A stretch of DNA of 7,615 nt, taken from Laceyella putida. Its GTDB lineage: Bacteria > Bacillota > Bacilli > Thermoactinomycetales > Thermoactinomycetaceae. The stretch spans positions 1 to 7,615 of the forward strand of contig NZ_JBHTBW010000051.1 in NCBI RefSeq assembly GCF_042665195.1, given 5' to 3'. The notes under the pieces were generated by a model. That model was given only the letters and a program-made list of their open reading frames with translations. It was not told the origin of the DNA and did no database searches. Both the position numbers and the translations under genes were made by a program. Numbering within the stretch: the first letter of the stretch is position 1; each line of letters opens with the position of its first letter. Positions 1 through 6,015 of the stretch are shown here, piece after piece.

Positions 1-11
1 TTTCAAGGAAC
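1..11 (-). promoter_or_regulatory. boxA-like antitermination element of an rrn leader (window edge)
   Basis: Read leftward, these bases give GTTCCTTGAAA, which matches the start of the GTTCTTTGAAAACT-type boxA found in Bacillales rRNA leaders and spacers, where NusB/NusE bind. It lies about 40 nt downstream of the predicted start point of the leftward promoter at 57-86, as expected for a 16S leader. The motif is cut by the window edge, so the identification is inferred from motif plus position. Confidence 0.5.
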
Positions 12-56
12 ACTTCATTTTATTCAGCTCACCGCTCGATTGCGGCGACAAATATG

Positions 57-86
57 ATCTTAACATTTTTATATGCACCATGTCAA
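57..86 (-). promoter_or_regulatory. Strong sigma-A promoter of rRNA type, reading leftward
   Basis: On the minus strand there is a perfect -35 TTGACA (86 to 81), an 18-nt spacer and a -10 TAAGAT (62 to 57, one mismatch to TATAAT). The tract just upstream (about 87-120) is very AT-rich, like an rrn UP element. The transcript would begin near position 50 with a short GC-rich run (GTCGCCGC) and reach a boxA-like motif at the edge. No protein start follows, so an rRNA operon to the left is the simplest reading. It also sits on the same strand as the mupG/anmK unit, with no clear terminator between them. Confidence 0.65.
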
Positions 87-202
87 TGCTTTTCTGTCTT
101 AATTAAATAAAAATAATCCCCTACAAAAAAGCGCCAACCGAGCTTGTACTATGCCCATGACAAAAAGTATTGTATATTTATTATTATGAAAAATAACGTC
201 GT

Positions 203-802
203 TCAATTGTTTTTAAGAGGGGAAGTATGATGACGAGCAAGAGAAAAAGGAACGGGTGTGACATTCCCCAAAACCACCCTGCGCTTGGCTCCTGTCGCTC
301 CCAGAACGTTGCCGGGCATCCCATGAAGCGTTTCATTCGCCAAGACCGCAAAGGCGATGGCTTCTTTGGTTATGGAAGAAAACCCCAATCCCTCTTGGGT
401 CAAGATCCGGCATTCCGGTAAGCACTCCCGTAAAAAGCGAAGCAATGTGACATTATAGCTGCCACCACCGCCTACAATGATTTCATCCACCTTTTGTCCG
501 GAAAGAAGATGGCGCTCAATGTGAAAGGCGATCGACCGGGCGGTAAACATCGTCACGGACGCCAACAAATCTTCGACATGCAAATGCCCCCATCGATGCA
601 ACAGAGACGTGATTTATCCGGTCCCAAACATCTCCCGTCCCGTCGACTTGGGCGGATCCGCCTGAATGAAGGGATGTTGCAGGCATTCTTGCAACATTTC
701 CGCCACGATGCGGCAGCGCGCCGCCCTTTCGCCATTTTGGTCAAACGGCGCTCCCACCAGACGCTGACAAGTTCCCGACATTAAACCAACCGCTAAAGCC
801 AT
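203..802 (-). pseudogene. anmK: Decayed anhydro-N-acetylmuramic acid kinase (anmK)
   Basis: Intact AnmK opens and phosphorylates 1,6-anhydro-MurNAc to MurNAc-6-phosphate, using ATP in the cytoplasm. Here the ATG at 802 has a good RBS (AAGGGTGAG), and the first 11 residues (MALAVGLMSGT) are the family's N-terminal motif. The sequence then jumps to the C-terminal half: FDQNGE, PPKSTGRE, a VGGGGSYN nucleotide-fold motif and the final LGATGA...VLGNVTPVP block. About 180-190 central codons of a roughly 380-residue protein are missing, in frame, including the region that normally follows MSGT (SLDG...). In addition, a TAA at 616-614 interrupts the remaining frame just after GREMFGTG. The frame is the same before and after, so this is a nonsense mutation and not a frameshift. 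The gene follows mupG by 68 nt and was probably the last gene of that operon. Translation from the native start would give only 62 residues, so it is almost certainly non-functional. Confidence 0.85.
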
Positions 803-870
803 ATTCTCTCACCCTTGTTCGGTTATCTTCACGCCAGCTCACACCGTATCCACCTGGGTGTTCACGCCCA

Positions 871-1980
871 TCACAGATTGCGTTCGGCTTGATTCTCTTT
901 CTCCACAAAAGCGAATTTGTCCCATGGTTTCAAATAGTCAAGCAAAAACACCTCATCAGGCACTATTCGCCCCACCACATTCGTCTTGCCCGAATTTTTC
1001 ATCGGTTTTAAGGCGATTTGCAATTCGCCTTTGTATTGCCCGTACAACTCATTGTCAATGAGGAGATCGCCCCGTTGGATCTGCACCGTGCGATGGGCCG
1101 GAAAGGGCATCTCTTTGTACTTGTTGCGGGTATGGGTGGACCGCACCATATAATCCGACACATCCCCCCGGTACAGATGGACCTCTTCCAACACGACCTT
1201 CCGTTCCAACGCACTCGTCCCCTCTGCCAACTCCACCGTAAAAGACAACAACTCAGGATTGATTTGGCTTAACGCGCGCAACTCTTCTTCCGAGGCATAA
1301 GCATTGCCGATGATCACATCATCGATCAACCCTGTCGCAAAGAGGTGCTTTGCTTGGACGGTTATTGGCAGTTGGCGGTGCATCTCCAATGTGCATAACC
1401 CTTCCATTACCGGCCATGGGCCGAACGTTGCGCTATGAGAGGTGACGAAAGCGGCGGTGCGAATCCCTTTTTCCTTGAACATTTGACTGCATTCAATAAA
1501 GTGGGCATAGGACAATCCCGTATAACGGTGTGGGTAAAAGTTATGACAACCCCAAATCTGACTGCTGTTGGGCTGATAGCTCATAATATTCTCCAAGTAC
1601 TTGGTCGCGTTGCTCATGTTCAATTCGATCTTCAAGCCGTATGGATTAAAGGTCATCACCGATTCTTCCAACCCGCTAAACCCGATATCCAAACGCACCC
1701 CATCGGCCCCGATCTCGTGAAAGAAAGACAAATCCTCGTACGAGATCCCAAGCGCTTGAAAAACGCGCGGGGCGACATCGACGACCACTTCCATTCCCAA
1801 CTGTTTGGCGTACCTATTCAGTTCCGCAAACCGCGCTTTGAGTTGACCAGGGTCCCCATGCACCGAGAGCAAGCAGGTGAACACCCGTTTAAACCCATGC
1901 CTCCCCGCCAAACGCAAATAAGCTTTATCCCGTTCCAGGAAGGAATGCTCTGGATAGATCGATATCCCCAATCGTTTCAT
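871..1980 (-). CDS. mupG: 6-phospho-N-acetylmuramidase MupG (DUF871 family)
   Basis: The 369-residue product matches the DUF871/MupG family, old name 'outer surface protein'. Staphylococcus aureus MupG is a cytoplasmic glycosidase (CAZy GH170) that splits MurNAc-6P-beta-1,4-GlcNAc into MurNAc-6P and GlcNAc after PTS uptake. The N-terminal part (about 1-235) is TIM-barrel-like, with the family start MKRLGISIYPEHS, a GADGVRLDIGFSG segment (91-103), HNFYPHRYTGL (146-156) and FVTSHS...GPWP...EGLCTLE (178-199). The C-terminal part (about 245-360) is the smaller beta-rich domain with VRSTHTRN (279-286) and RGDLLIDNELYGQY (303-316). I chose the ATG at 1980 over the one at 1998: it has GGGAG at proper spacing and begins exactly at the family's usual N-terminus. 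Length is normal. It lies 26 nt after the EIIA gene on the same strand, so uptake and cleavage are co-expressed. The disaccharide substrate is inferred from the family. Confidence 0.92.
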   Translation of the reverse strand: MKRLGISIYPEHSFLERDKAYLRLAGRHGFKRVFTCLLSVHGDPGQLKARFAELNRYAKQLGMEVVVDVAPRVFQALGISYEDLSFFHEIGADGVRLDIGFSGLEESVMTFNPYGLKIELNMSNATKYLENIMSYQPNSSQIWGCHNFYPHRYTGLSYAHFIECSQMFKEKGIRTAAFVTSHSATFGPWPVMEGLCTLEMHRQLPITVQAKHLFATGLIDDVIIGNAYASEEELRALSQINPELLSFTVELAEGTSALERKVVLEEVHLYRGDVSDYMVRSTHTRNKYKEMPFPAHRTVQIQRGDLLIDNELYGQYKGELQIALKPMKNSGKTNVVGRIVPDEVFLLDYLKPWDKFAFVEKENQAERNL

Positions 1981-2006
1981 TTGAACGCTCCCTTTCATTC
2001 GGTAGG

Positions 2007-2318
2007 CTAAGATTCTTTCAACTTCTTGACCAGACGAATCATGCGCTCGATCAACTTTTGTTCACTCATTGCCGTCATCAGGTGATCTTGCGCATGGATC
2101 ATGAGCAAGGATTTCTCCCCCGCTTGCCCATTGAGCTCAGCCTGAATCAACCTGGTTTGGGTTTTGTGCGCTTCAGCCAACGCTTTATCCGCCTGTTTGA
2201 TCAGCTCTTCCGCTTTGGCAAAATCAAACGCTTCCGCCGCATCCAACGCTTCAAATGCAAAAGCGCGGGCATTTCCCGCATGCAGAATGATTTCGTACAT
2301 CTCCTGTTCGTGATTCAT
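2007..2318 (-). CDS. PTS EIIA component, lactose/cellobiose family
   Basis: This 103-residue soluble protein takes phosphate from HPr and passes it to the EIIB encoded just upstream. It is the all-helical lac-type EIIA: the hallmark IHAQDHLMTA is present, with H75 aligning with the phosphorylated histidine of the Lactococcus lac EIIA (H78) and D78 with the metal-binding Asp of the trimer core. The N-terminal helix (EIILHAGNARAFAFEAL) and the alanine-rich second helix are typical, and the length is normal for the family. The ATG at 2318 follows GGGGTGGAG. The gene starts 19 nt after the EIIB stop and ends 26 nt before mupG, so the three are one operon. Specificity in this family lies in EIIC, so this gene alone does not show the sugar: cellobiose, chitobiose and muramyl disaccharides are all possible. 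Confidence 0.95.
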   Translation of the reverse strand: MNHEQEMYEIILHAGNARAFAFEALDAAEAFDFAKAEELIKQADKALAEAHKTQTRLIQAELNGQAGEKSLLMIHAQDHLMTAMSEQKLIERMIRLVKKLKES

Positions 2319-2337
2319 TCACTCCACCCCTGTCTTT

Positions 2338-2637
2338 TTACCCATATTGCTTGATCAGCTCCAGCACTTTCGGCGCACCAATCGGCGTATAACCGAGTGG
2401 CGGAATCAAAACCACCGGTTTCCCCGACCGCTTGCCGATCTCCTCAAAATGTCCCAACCTGTGCTTGACTTGTGGCGCGACTAAGCCAAGGTCATAATGA
2501 ACCAATTCATCTTCAAACTCATGCGTCCCGACGGCTTTGATCTCCAACGGATAGCCTTGTTTATCCGCCAGGTCCTTGATCGCCTTAACCACAATCGCAC
2601 TGGACATGCCACCAGAACAAACCATTAGCACTTTCAT
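2338..2637 (-). CDS. PTS EIIB component, lactose/cellobiose family
   Basis: The 99-residue cytoplasmic protein carries phosphate from EIIA to the incoming sugar. The cellobiose-type phosphocysteine loop is at the N-terminus, MKVLMVCSGGMSSA, with C7 as the phosphorylated residue. The remainder (LVAPQV at 52-57, KPVVLIPPLGYTP at 73-85) fits the alpha/beta EIIB fold. The frame is open back to 2679, but the ATG at 2637 is preferred: it has GGAGGGGA directly upstream and puts the Cys at position 7 as in the family. It is the first recognised gene of the leftward unit and faces the EIIC gene across a 222-bp divergent region. A short open frame upstream ends by overlapping this ATG as ATGA. Confidence 0.93.
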   Translation of the reverse strand: MKVLMVCSGGMSSAIVVKAIKDLADKQGYPLEIKAVGTHEFEDELVHYDLGLVAPQVKHRLGHFEEIGKRSGKPVVLIPPLGYTPIGAPKVLELIKQYG

Positions 2638-2705
2638 GTTATCCCCTCCATGGCGTTGACGTACCCATCCACAAGGCAACCATTGTCATGTCTTGTCATT
2701 TTCAT
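2634..2705 (-). other. Possible 23-codon leader ORF coupled to the EIIB gene
   Basis: Read leftward, an ATG at 2705 (or a second ATG at 2699 with AGGTG about 8 nt upstream) opens a frame of 23 (or 21) codons. Its TGA overlaps the EIIB ATG as ATGA, the classic arrangement for translational coupling. It lies inside the predicted mRNA leader. The peptide (starting MKMTRHDNG) resembles nothing I know, and its end necessarily runs through the EIIB ribosome binding site, so chance is a serious alternative. Confidence 0.2.
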
Positions 2706-2757
2706 CGCACCTATATTTATCTTTAGATAACAATATACTTTTTGAATCGATACCAAT

Positions 2758-2787
2758 ATTATAACAATATCTGGTATAGACAACCAA
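2758..2787 (-). promoter_or_regulatory. Predicted promoter of the EIIB-EIIA-mupG unit
   Basis: On the minus strand a perfect -10 TATAAT (2763 to 2758) is preceded, at 18 nt, by TTGGTT (2787 to 2782), a weak -35. The -35 abuts that of the opposite EIIC promoter, so both lie back-to-back over the same operator candidate. The weak -35 would suit an activator or a modest basal level. TTGTCT with a 16-nt spacer to TAATAT is an alternative reading. Confidence 0.45.
2772..2783. promoter_or_regulatory. DasR/NagR-like (GntR/HutC) operator candidate
   Basis: TGGTATAGACAA matches the dre-type palindrome TGGTCTAGACCA, bound by HutC-subfamily GntR repressors such as DasR and NagR of amino-sugar metabolism, at 10 of 12 positions. 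It covers the -35 box of the rightward EIIC promoter and touches the -35 of the leftward EIIB promoter, so one bound repressor could block both. An inverted partial copy of the half-site (ATACCA, 2750-2755) lies 16 nt away, making an imperfect inverted repeat from 2750 to 2777. The regulator gene is not in the window. Confidence 0.5.
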
Positions 2788-2806
2788 CTCATCCATACGA
2801 TATATT
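2777..2806 (+). promoter_or_regulatory. Predicted promoter of the EIIC gene
   Basis: The -35 TAGACA (2777-2782, one mismatch) and -10 TATATT (2801-2806, one mismatch) are separated by 18 nt. Transcription would start near 2813, giving a leader of roughly 47 nt before the ATG at 2860. The operator candidate overlaps the -35, and the cre box lies at the start point. Confidence 0.6.
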
Positions 2807-2810
2807 GCAG

Positions 2811-2826
2811 ATGTAAGCGTTTTCTT
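2811..2826 (+). promoter_or_regulatory. cre site (CcpA carbon catabolite control)
   Basis: The sixteen bases ATGTAAGCGTTTTCTT fit every fixed position of the Bacillus cre consensus WTGNAANCGNWNNCWW. The box sits right after the -10 and over the predicted start point of the EIIC gene, a position at which CcpA-HPr(Ser-P) normally represses when glucose is present. This implies that the permease is repressed by preferred sugars. The opposite operon starts about 60 nt away and may be affected less directly. Confidence 0.75.
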
Positions 2827-2859
2827 TCTGAATAATCAAAATGATAAAAGGAGGCACTC

Positions 2860-4155
2860 ATGCAAAAATTTTTGTTTTGGATCGAGACCCGGTTGATGCC
2901 GCCCATGGCCCGCATCTCCGAGATTCGGCATTTACGAGCGGTTCGTGACGGAATCATCGCCGTCCTGCCGTTGATTATTGTGGGATGCTTTTTTCTCATC
3001 ATCGCCAATCCCCCCATCGACTCCTTGGCCAAATGGGTGGAACCCCATAAAGAACAGATTGTTGTGCCTTATCGCCTCACGTTGGGCTTGATGGCCCTAT
3101 ATGCGTCCTTCGGCATGGGATACAGTTTAGCCAGATCGTACAAACTGGATGGGATTGCCGGGGGCATGCTGACCATGGCCACCTTTATTATGGCGACAAT
3201 TCCCGTGAATGTGGACGAAAAACTCCCCGAGAATGAAGCATTGGGATGGCTCCTGCCGTTACAGCATATGGGAGGGGCGGGTCTGTTTATGTCAATCATC
3301 GCCATGCTCATTGCGGTGGAAACATTGCGCTTTCTCAAACAAAGAAAGCTTGTCATCAAGATGCCGGAATCGGTTCCCACTTCCGTTTCCCGATCCTTTG
3401 AAGCATTGATTCCAGCAACCATCATCATCCTCTTCATGTGGGTGGTGAGAGTGTTGCTCGATGTCGACCTTCACGCCATCCTGCAAAGCATATTTAAGCC
3501 ATTGGGGGTTTTCGCCGGAAATACCTTCTTGGGCGCATTGGTTCCCGTTTTGTTTATCATGCTGCTCTGGACGACGGGGATTCATGGCGATGCCGTGGTG
3601 GGCTCGGTTTTCCATCCCATCTGGTTTGCGTTGCTGGATCAAAACGCAGCAGCGGCGGCATCCGGGGAAACGCTTCCTAACTTGATTGTTGAACCTTTCT
3701 TCCAATGGTTTGTCTGGATTGGCGGCTCAGGTACCACGTTGGCCCTGTGTATATTCATGATGTTCTCCAAATCATCCTACCTAAAACAAGTGGGGCGCTT
3801 TTCCATTGTGCCGGGCATTTTCAACATTAACGAACCGGTTGTCTTCGGTGTCCCCATGGTGATGAATCCCTTGATGTTTATCCCTTTCATCCTCGCCCCC
3901 GTCGCCTGCACCGTCGTGACATATATCGCTTTCGCCACTGGGTTTATCGGGAAAATCTCCATCCTGGCGCCGTGGACCTTGCCTGGGCCGATTGGCGCTT
4001 ACCTCGCCACGGGCGGCAGTTGGAACGCCGTTTTTCTTAATATTTTTAATATCTTGTTGGCCGGTGTCATTTATTGGCCATTCTTCAAGGCTTATGAAAA
4101 GAGAATGCTGGCTGAAGAGCAAACCCTCAATGGGGAATCCGCGCAAATCATGTAG
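2860..4155 (+). CDS. PTS EIIC permease, lactose/cellobiose family
   Basis: This 431-residue membrane protein is the sugar channel of a lac-family PTS and hands the sugar to EIIB for 6-phosphorylation. It shows about ten hydrophobic segments (for example 31-50, 76-92, 98-115, 138-157, 184-200, 217-240, 283-302, 336-360, 388-408). The family's substrate-site motifs are present: TGIHGDAVVG with H242, and FNINEPVVFGVPMVMNP with E325. These correspond to the His and Glu that contact the sugar in the Bacillus cereus chitobiose transporter ChbC. The ATG at 2860 has a perfect AAAGGAGG, and the length is normal. It is split from its EIIB and EIIA, which lie on the opposite strand across a shared control region. 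With mupG as neighbour the likely substrate is a MurNAc-GlcNAc-type disaccharide; cellobiose, chitobiose or another beta-disaccharide remains possible. Its end faces the opuABC end, and no rightward terminator with a T-run follows. Confidence 0.93.
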   Translation: MQKFLFWIETRLMPPMARISEIRHLRAVRDGIIAVLPLIIVGCFFLIIANPPIDSLAKWVEPHKEQIVVPYRLTLGLMALYASFGMGYSLARSYKLDGIAGGMLTMATFIMATIPVNVDEKLPENEALGWLLPLQHMGGAGLFMSIIAMLIAVETLRFLKQRKLVIKMPESVPTSVSRSFEALIPATIIILFMWVVRVLLDVDLHAILQSIFKPLGVFAGNTFLGALVPVLFIMLLWTTGIHGDAVVGSVFHPIWFALLDQNAAAAASGETLPNLIVEPFFQWFVWIGGSGTTLALCIFMMFSKSSYLKQVGRFSIVPGIFNINEPVVFGVPMVMNPLMFIPFILAPVACTVVTYIAFATGFIGKISILAPWTLPGPIGAYLATGGSWNAVFLNIFNILLAGVIYWPFFKAYEKRMLAEEQTLNGESAQIM

Positions 4156-4255
4156 CGCCCAATCAATTCGCTTGAGCCTGACCTTGTTCCGCCCGCTCTC
4201 GCCGCAACCGCCCTTAACGCAACATCAACTCCAGCTCACTCATCTTACCCTAACA

Positions 4256-4291
4256 AATAAAAAACCCTAGGCCATGGATTCGGCCTAGGGT
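4256..4291 (-). terminator. Intrinsic terminator of the opu operon
   Basis: A perfect 10-bp GC-rich stem (ACCCTAGGCC at 4264-4273 with GGCCTAGGGT at 4282-4291) and 8-nt loop are followed, on the minus strand, by a run of six Ts and further AT-rich sequence. It begins 12 nt after the opuABC stop. The hairpin may also slow rightward readthrough from the EIIC gene, but no T-run follows on that side. Confidence 0.88.
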
Positions 4292-4302
4292 CATGAACAG
4301 AT

Positions 4303-6015
4303 TTATTTTTTTGTCCATGCTTTCACTTGTTCCGGATGTTCTTTGACCCACTTCGCCGCCGCTTCGTCAGGCGACATGCCTTTGCGGATATCCAGCATCA
4401 CGGACTCCATATCTTCTTTGGTCCATTGGAAACGGTCCAAGATACCGTACACTTCCGGCATATCTTCCTTCAATCCTTTGCGGGCGATGGTGTGAATCTG
4501 TTCTTCCGCACCATAAACCTTTTTGGGGTCCTTGAGGATCTTCAAGTCATACTTGGCAAAGATCCAGTGCGGTTGCCAACCAACGACCACAATCGGCTTC
4601 TTTTGCCCGATCGCTTTGGCAAGCGCAGCCGTCATCGTCGCGTCTGATCCGCTGACCAATTGATAATTTAAGCCATATTGCTTTATCCCTTTTTCTGTGT
4701 TTTGCATAATGCCGGCGCCCGGGTCGATTCCGATGATTTTCCCGTCAAATTCGGCTTTGTGCGCATTCAGTTCTTCAATGGACTCGATCGGTACATAATC
4801 GGGAACAACCAAACCCAAGCGGGCCCCTTTTAAGTTTACACCCAAATCGTCATATTGGCCCTTGTATTTTTGCACAAAGACTTTTCCGGTAACGGGTAAC
4901 CATGCCGCCACGTGCGCATCCGCATCACCTGATACGACGCCGGACCACATCGGACCCGCTTCTGTTTCCTTCAAATCCACTTCATATCCTTGGTTTTCCA
5001 GCACTTTTTTCACCACGTGCGTACTGGCGATTTCCGTGTCCCAGCTTACATAGGTCAAGGTTACTTTTTCTTTGGCGGCACCGGCTTTGGTGTACGAAGC
5101 CACCACCAGCCCCAATAAACCGATGATCGCCACAATCGATAACAATCTGCGCGCAGTGCCCCATGTGGACGCTGGATTCGCCTGCGTTCGAGGATTTCCC
5201 AAGTTCTGTGTCATCCGGTCAAGAATGATTGCGATGATCACAATCGCCAATCCCGCTTCAAACCCTTTGCCGACTTGCAATCGGGAAATGGACTGCAACA
5301 CAATTTCACCAAGGCCCCCTGCGCCAATCATTGAACTGATGACAACCATGGATAAAGACAACATAATCGTCTGGTTGATCCCGGCTAAAATCGTCGATTT
5401 GGCGAGCGGCAATTCCACTTTCACCAGTTTTTGCCACGGAGTGGAACCAAACGCGTCCGCCGCTTCCTTCAATTCATTTGATACTTGTCGGAGTCCCAAT
5501 CCCGTCATCCGAATCGTCGGCGGCATCGCAAAGATCACCGACGCAATCACAGCGGGGACCGACCCCAGCGCGAAGAAAAACACAGCGGGAATCAAATAGA
5601 TGAATGCCGGCATCGTCTGCATAAAGTCCAATAATGGCGAAATGATATTTTTTGCCCGCTCACTGCGTCCAATCCATAATCCGAGGGGAATCCCGACCAC
5701 AATGGACAACAGGGTGGACGTCAGCACCAAAGCGATCGTTTCCACACTGGATTCCCACAAACCGAGATAATGAATGAACCATAGCCCAATCAAGGCAAAC
5801 AACGCAATCCGCCAGCGACTCAGCAACCAAACAATGACGGATATGAACAAGATCGTTCCCAAAGGAGGCAAGATAGTCAATAGTCGTTGAAAGAAGTCGG
5901 TTGTCGGTTCGATCGCCCCCTGAATCACGGCAAAGACAGGAGCAAAATGAACTTGCAACCATTTAATCAGGGCATCCACCCATTCGGCTAGAGGGATTCG
6001 AGGTAACCCGCTCAT
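4303..6015 (-). CDS. opuABC: Glycine betaine ABC transporter, permease fused to substrate-binding protein (OpuABC)
   Basis: The 570-residue protein joins the permease and the binding protein of an OpuA-type osmoprotectant importer, as in Lactococcus OpuABC. Bacillus subtilis has these as separate OpuAB and OpuAC. Residues 1-50 form the amphipathic start (LPRIPLAEW as in OpuAB). Residues about 51-270 are the membrane domain, with the EAA loop at 184-205 (EAADAFG...VELPLA) that docks on the ATPase. A single membrane segment at 289-307 replaces the signal peptide or lipid anchor and puts the rest outside the cell. Residues about 315-570 are the OpuAC-like receptor, with tryptophans (W325, W357, W372 in AWLPVT, W480 and W484 in GWQPHW) from which the aromatic cage for the quaternary ammonium group would be built. 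The ATG overlaps the opuAA stop as ATGA and has GGAGGTGAT. It provides both transport and binding subunits, so with OpuAA it completes the importer. Glycine betaine is the expected main substrate; proline betaine is also plausible. Confidence 0.95.
   Translation of the reverse strand: MSGLPRIPLAEWVDALIKWLQVHFAPVFAVIQGAIEPTTDFFQRLLTILPPLGTILFISVIVWLLSRWRIALFALIGLWFIHYLGLWESSVETIALVLTSTLLSIVVGIPLGLWIGRSERAKNIISPLLDFMQTMPAFIYLIPAVFFFALGSVPAVIASVIFAMPPTIRMTGLGLRQVSNELKEAADAFGSTPWQKLVKVELPLAKSTILAGINQTIMLSLSMVVISSMIGAGGLGEIVLQSISRLQVGKGFEAGLAIVIIAIILDRMTQNLGNPRTQANPASTWGTARRLLSIVAIIGLLGLVVASYTKAGAAKEKVTLTYVSWDTEIASTHVVKKVLENQGYEVDLKETEAGPMWSGVVSGDADAHVAAWLPVTGKVFVQKYKGQYDDLGVNLKGARLGLVVPDYVPIESIEELNAHKAEFDGKIIGIDPGAGIMQNTEKGIKQYGLNYQLVSGSDATMTAALAKAIGQKKPIVVVGWQPHWIFAKYDLKILKDPKKVYGAEEQIHTIARKGLKEDMPEVYGILDRFQWTKEDMESVMLDIRKGMSPDEAAAKWVKEHPEQVKAWTKK

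Noticed and set aside
227..421. Rightward 64-codon frame with an AGGGGAAG sequence before ATGATG
   Set aside because: It lies wholly antisense to the anmK remnant, whose family motifs are unmistakable on the other strand, and its product resembles nothing. The RBS-like bases are the complement of the anmK tail.
203..601. C-terminal AnmK fragment as a separate gene starting at the TTG at 601
   Set aside because: It is in the same frame as the N-terminal fragment, separated only by a stop codon. The TTG has no ribosome binding site, and the fragment lacks most of the protein.
871..1998. mupG start at the ATG at 1998
   Set aside because: It would add six residues not typical of the family and lacks a well-placed RBS. 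The GGGAG site lies between the two ATGs and serves the one at 1980.
1435..2010. Rightward 191-codon frame
   Set aside because: Antisense shadow of mupG with no RBS or family resemblance.
2338..2679. EIIB start at 2679 (14 extra residues)
   Set aside because: The upstream start has no RBS and would push the active-site Cys away from its normal position near residue 7.
2634..3032. Leftward 132-codon frame crossing into the EIIC gene
   Set aside because: Most of it is antisense to the EIIC start, which has a perfect RBS and family motifs. Only its last 23 codons, in the leader, deserve mention.
5072..5599. Rightward 175-codon frame
   Set aside because: Antisense shadow of the opuABC membrane domain; no RBS or recognisable domain.
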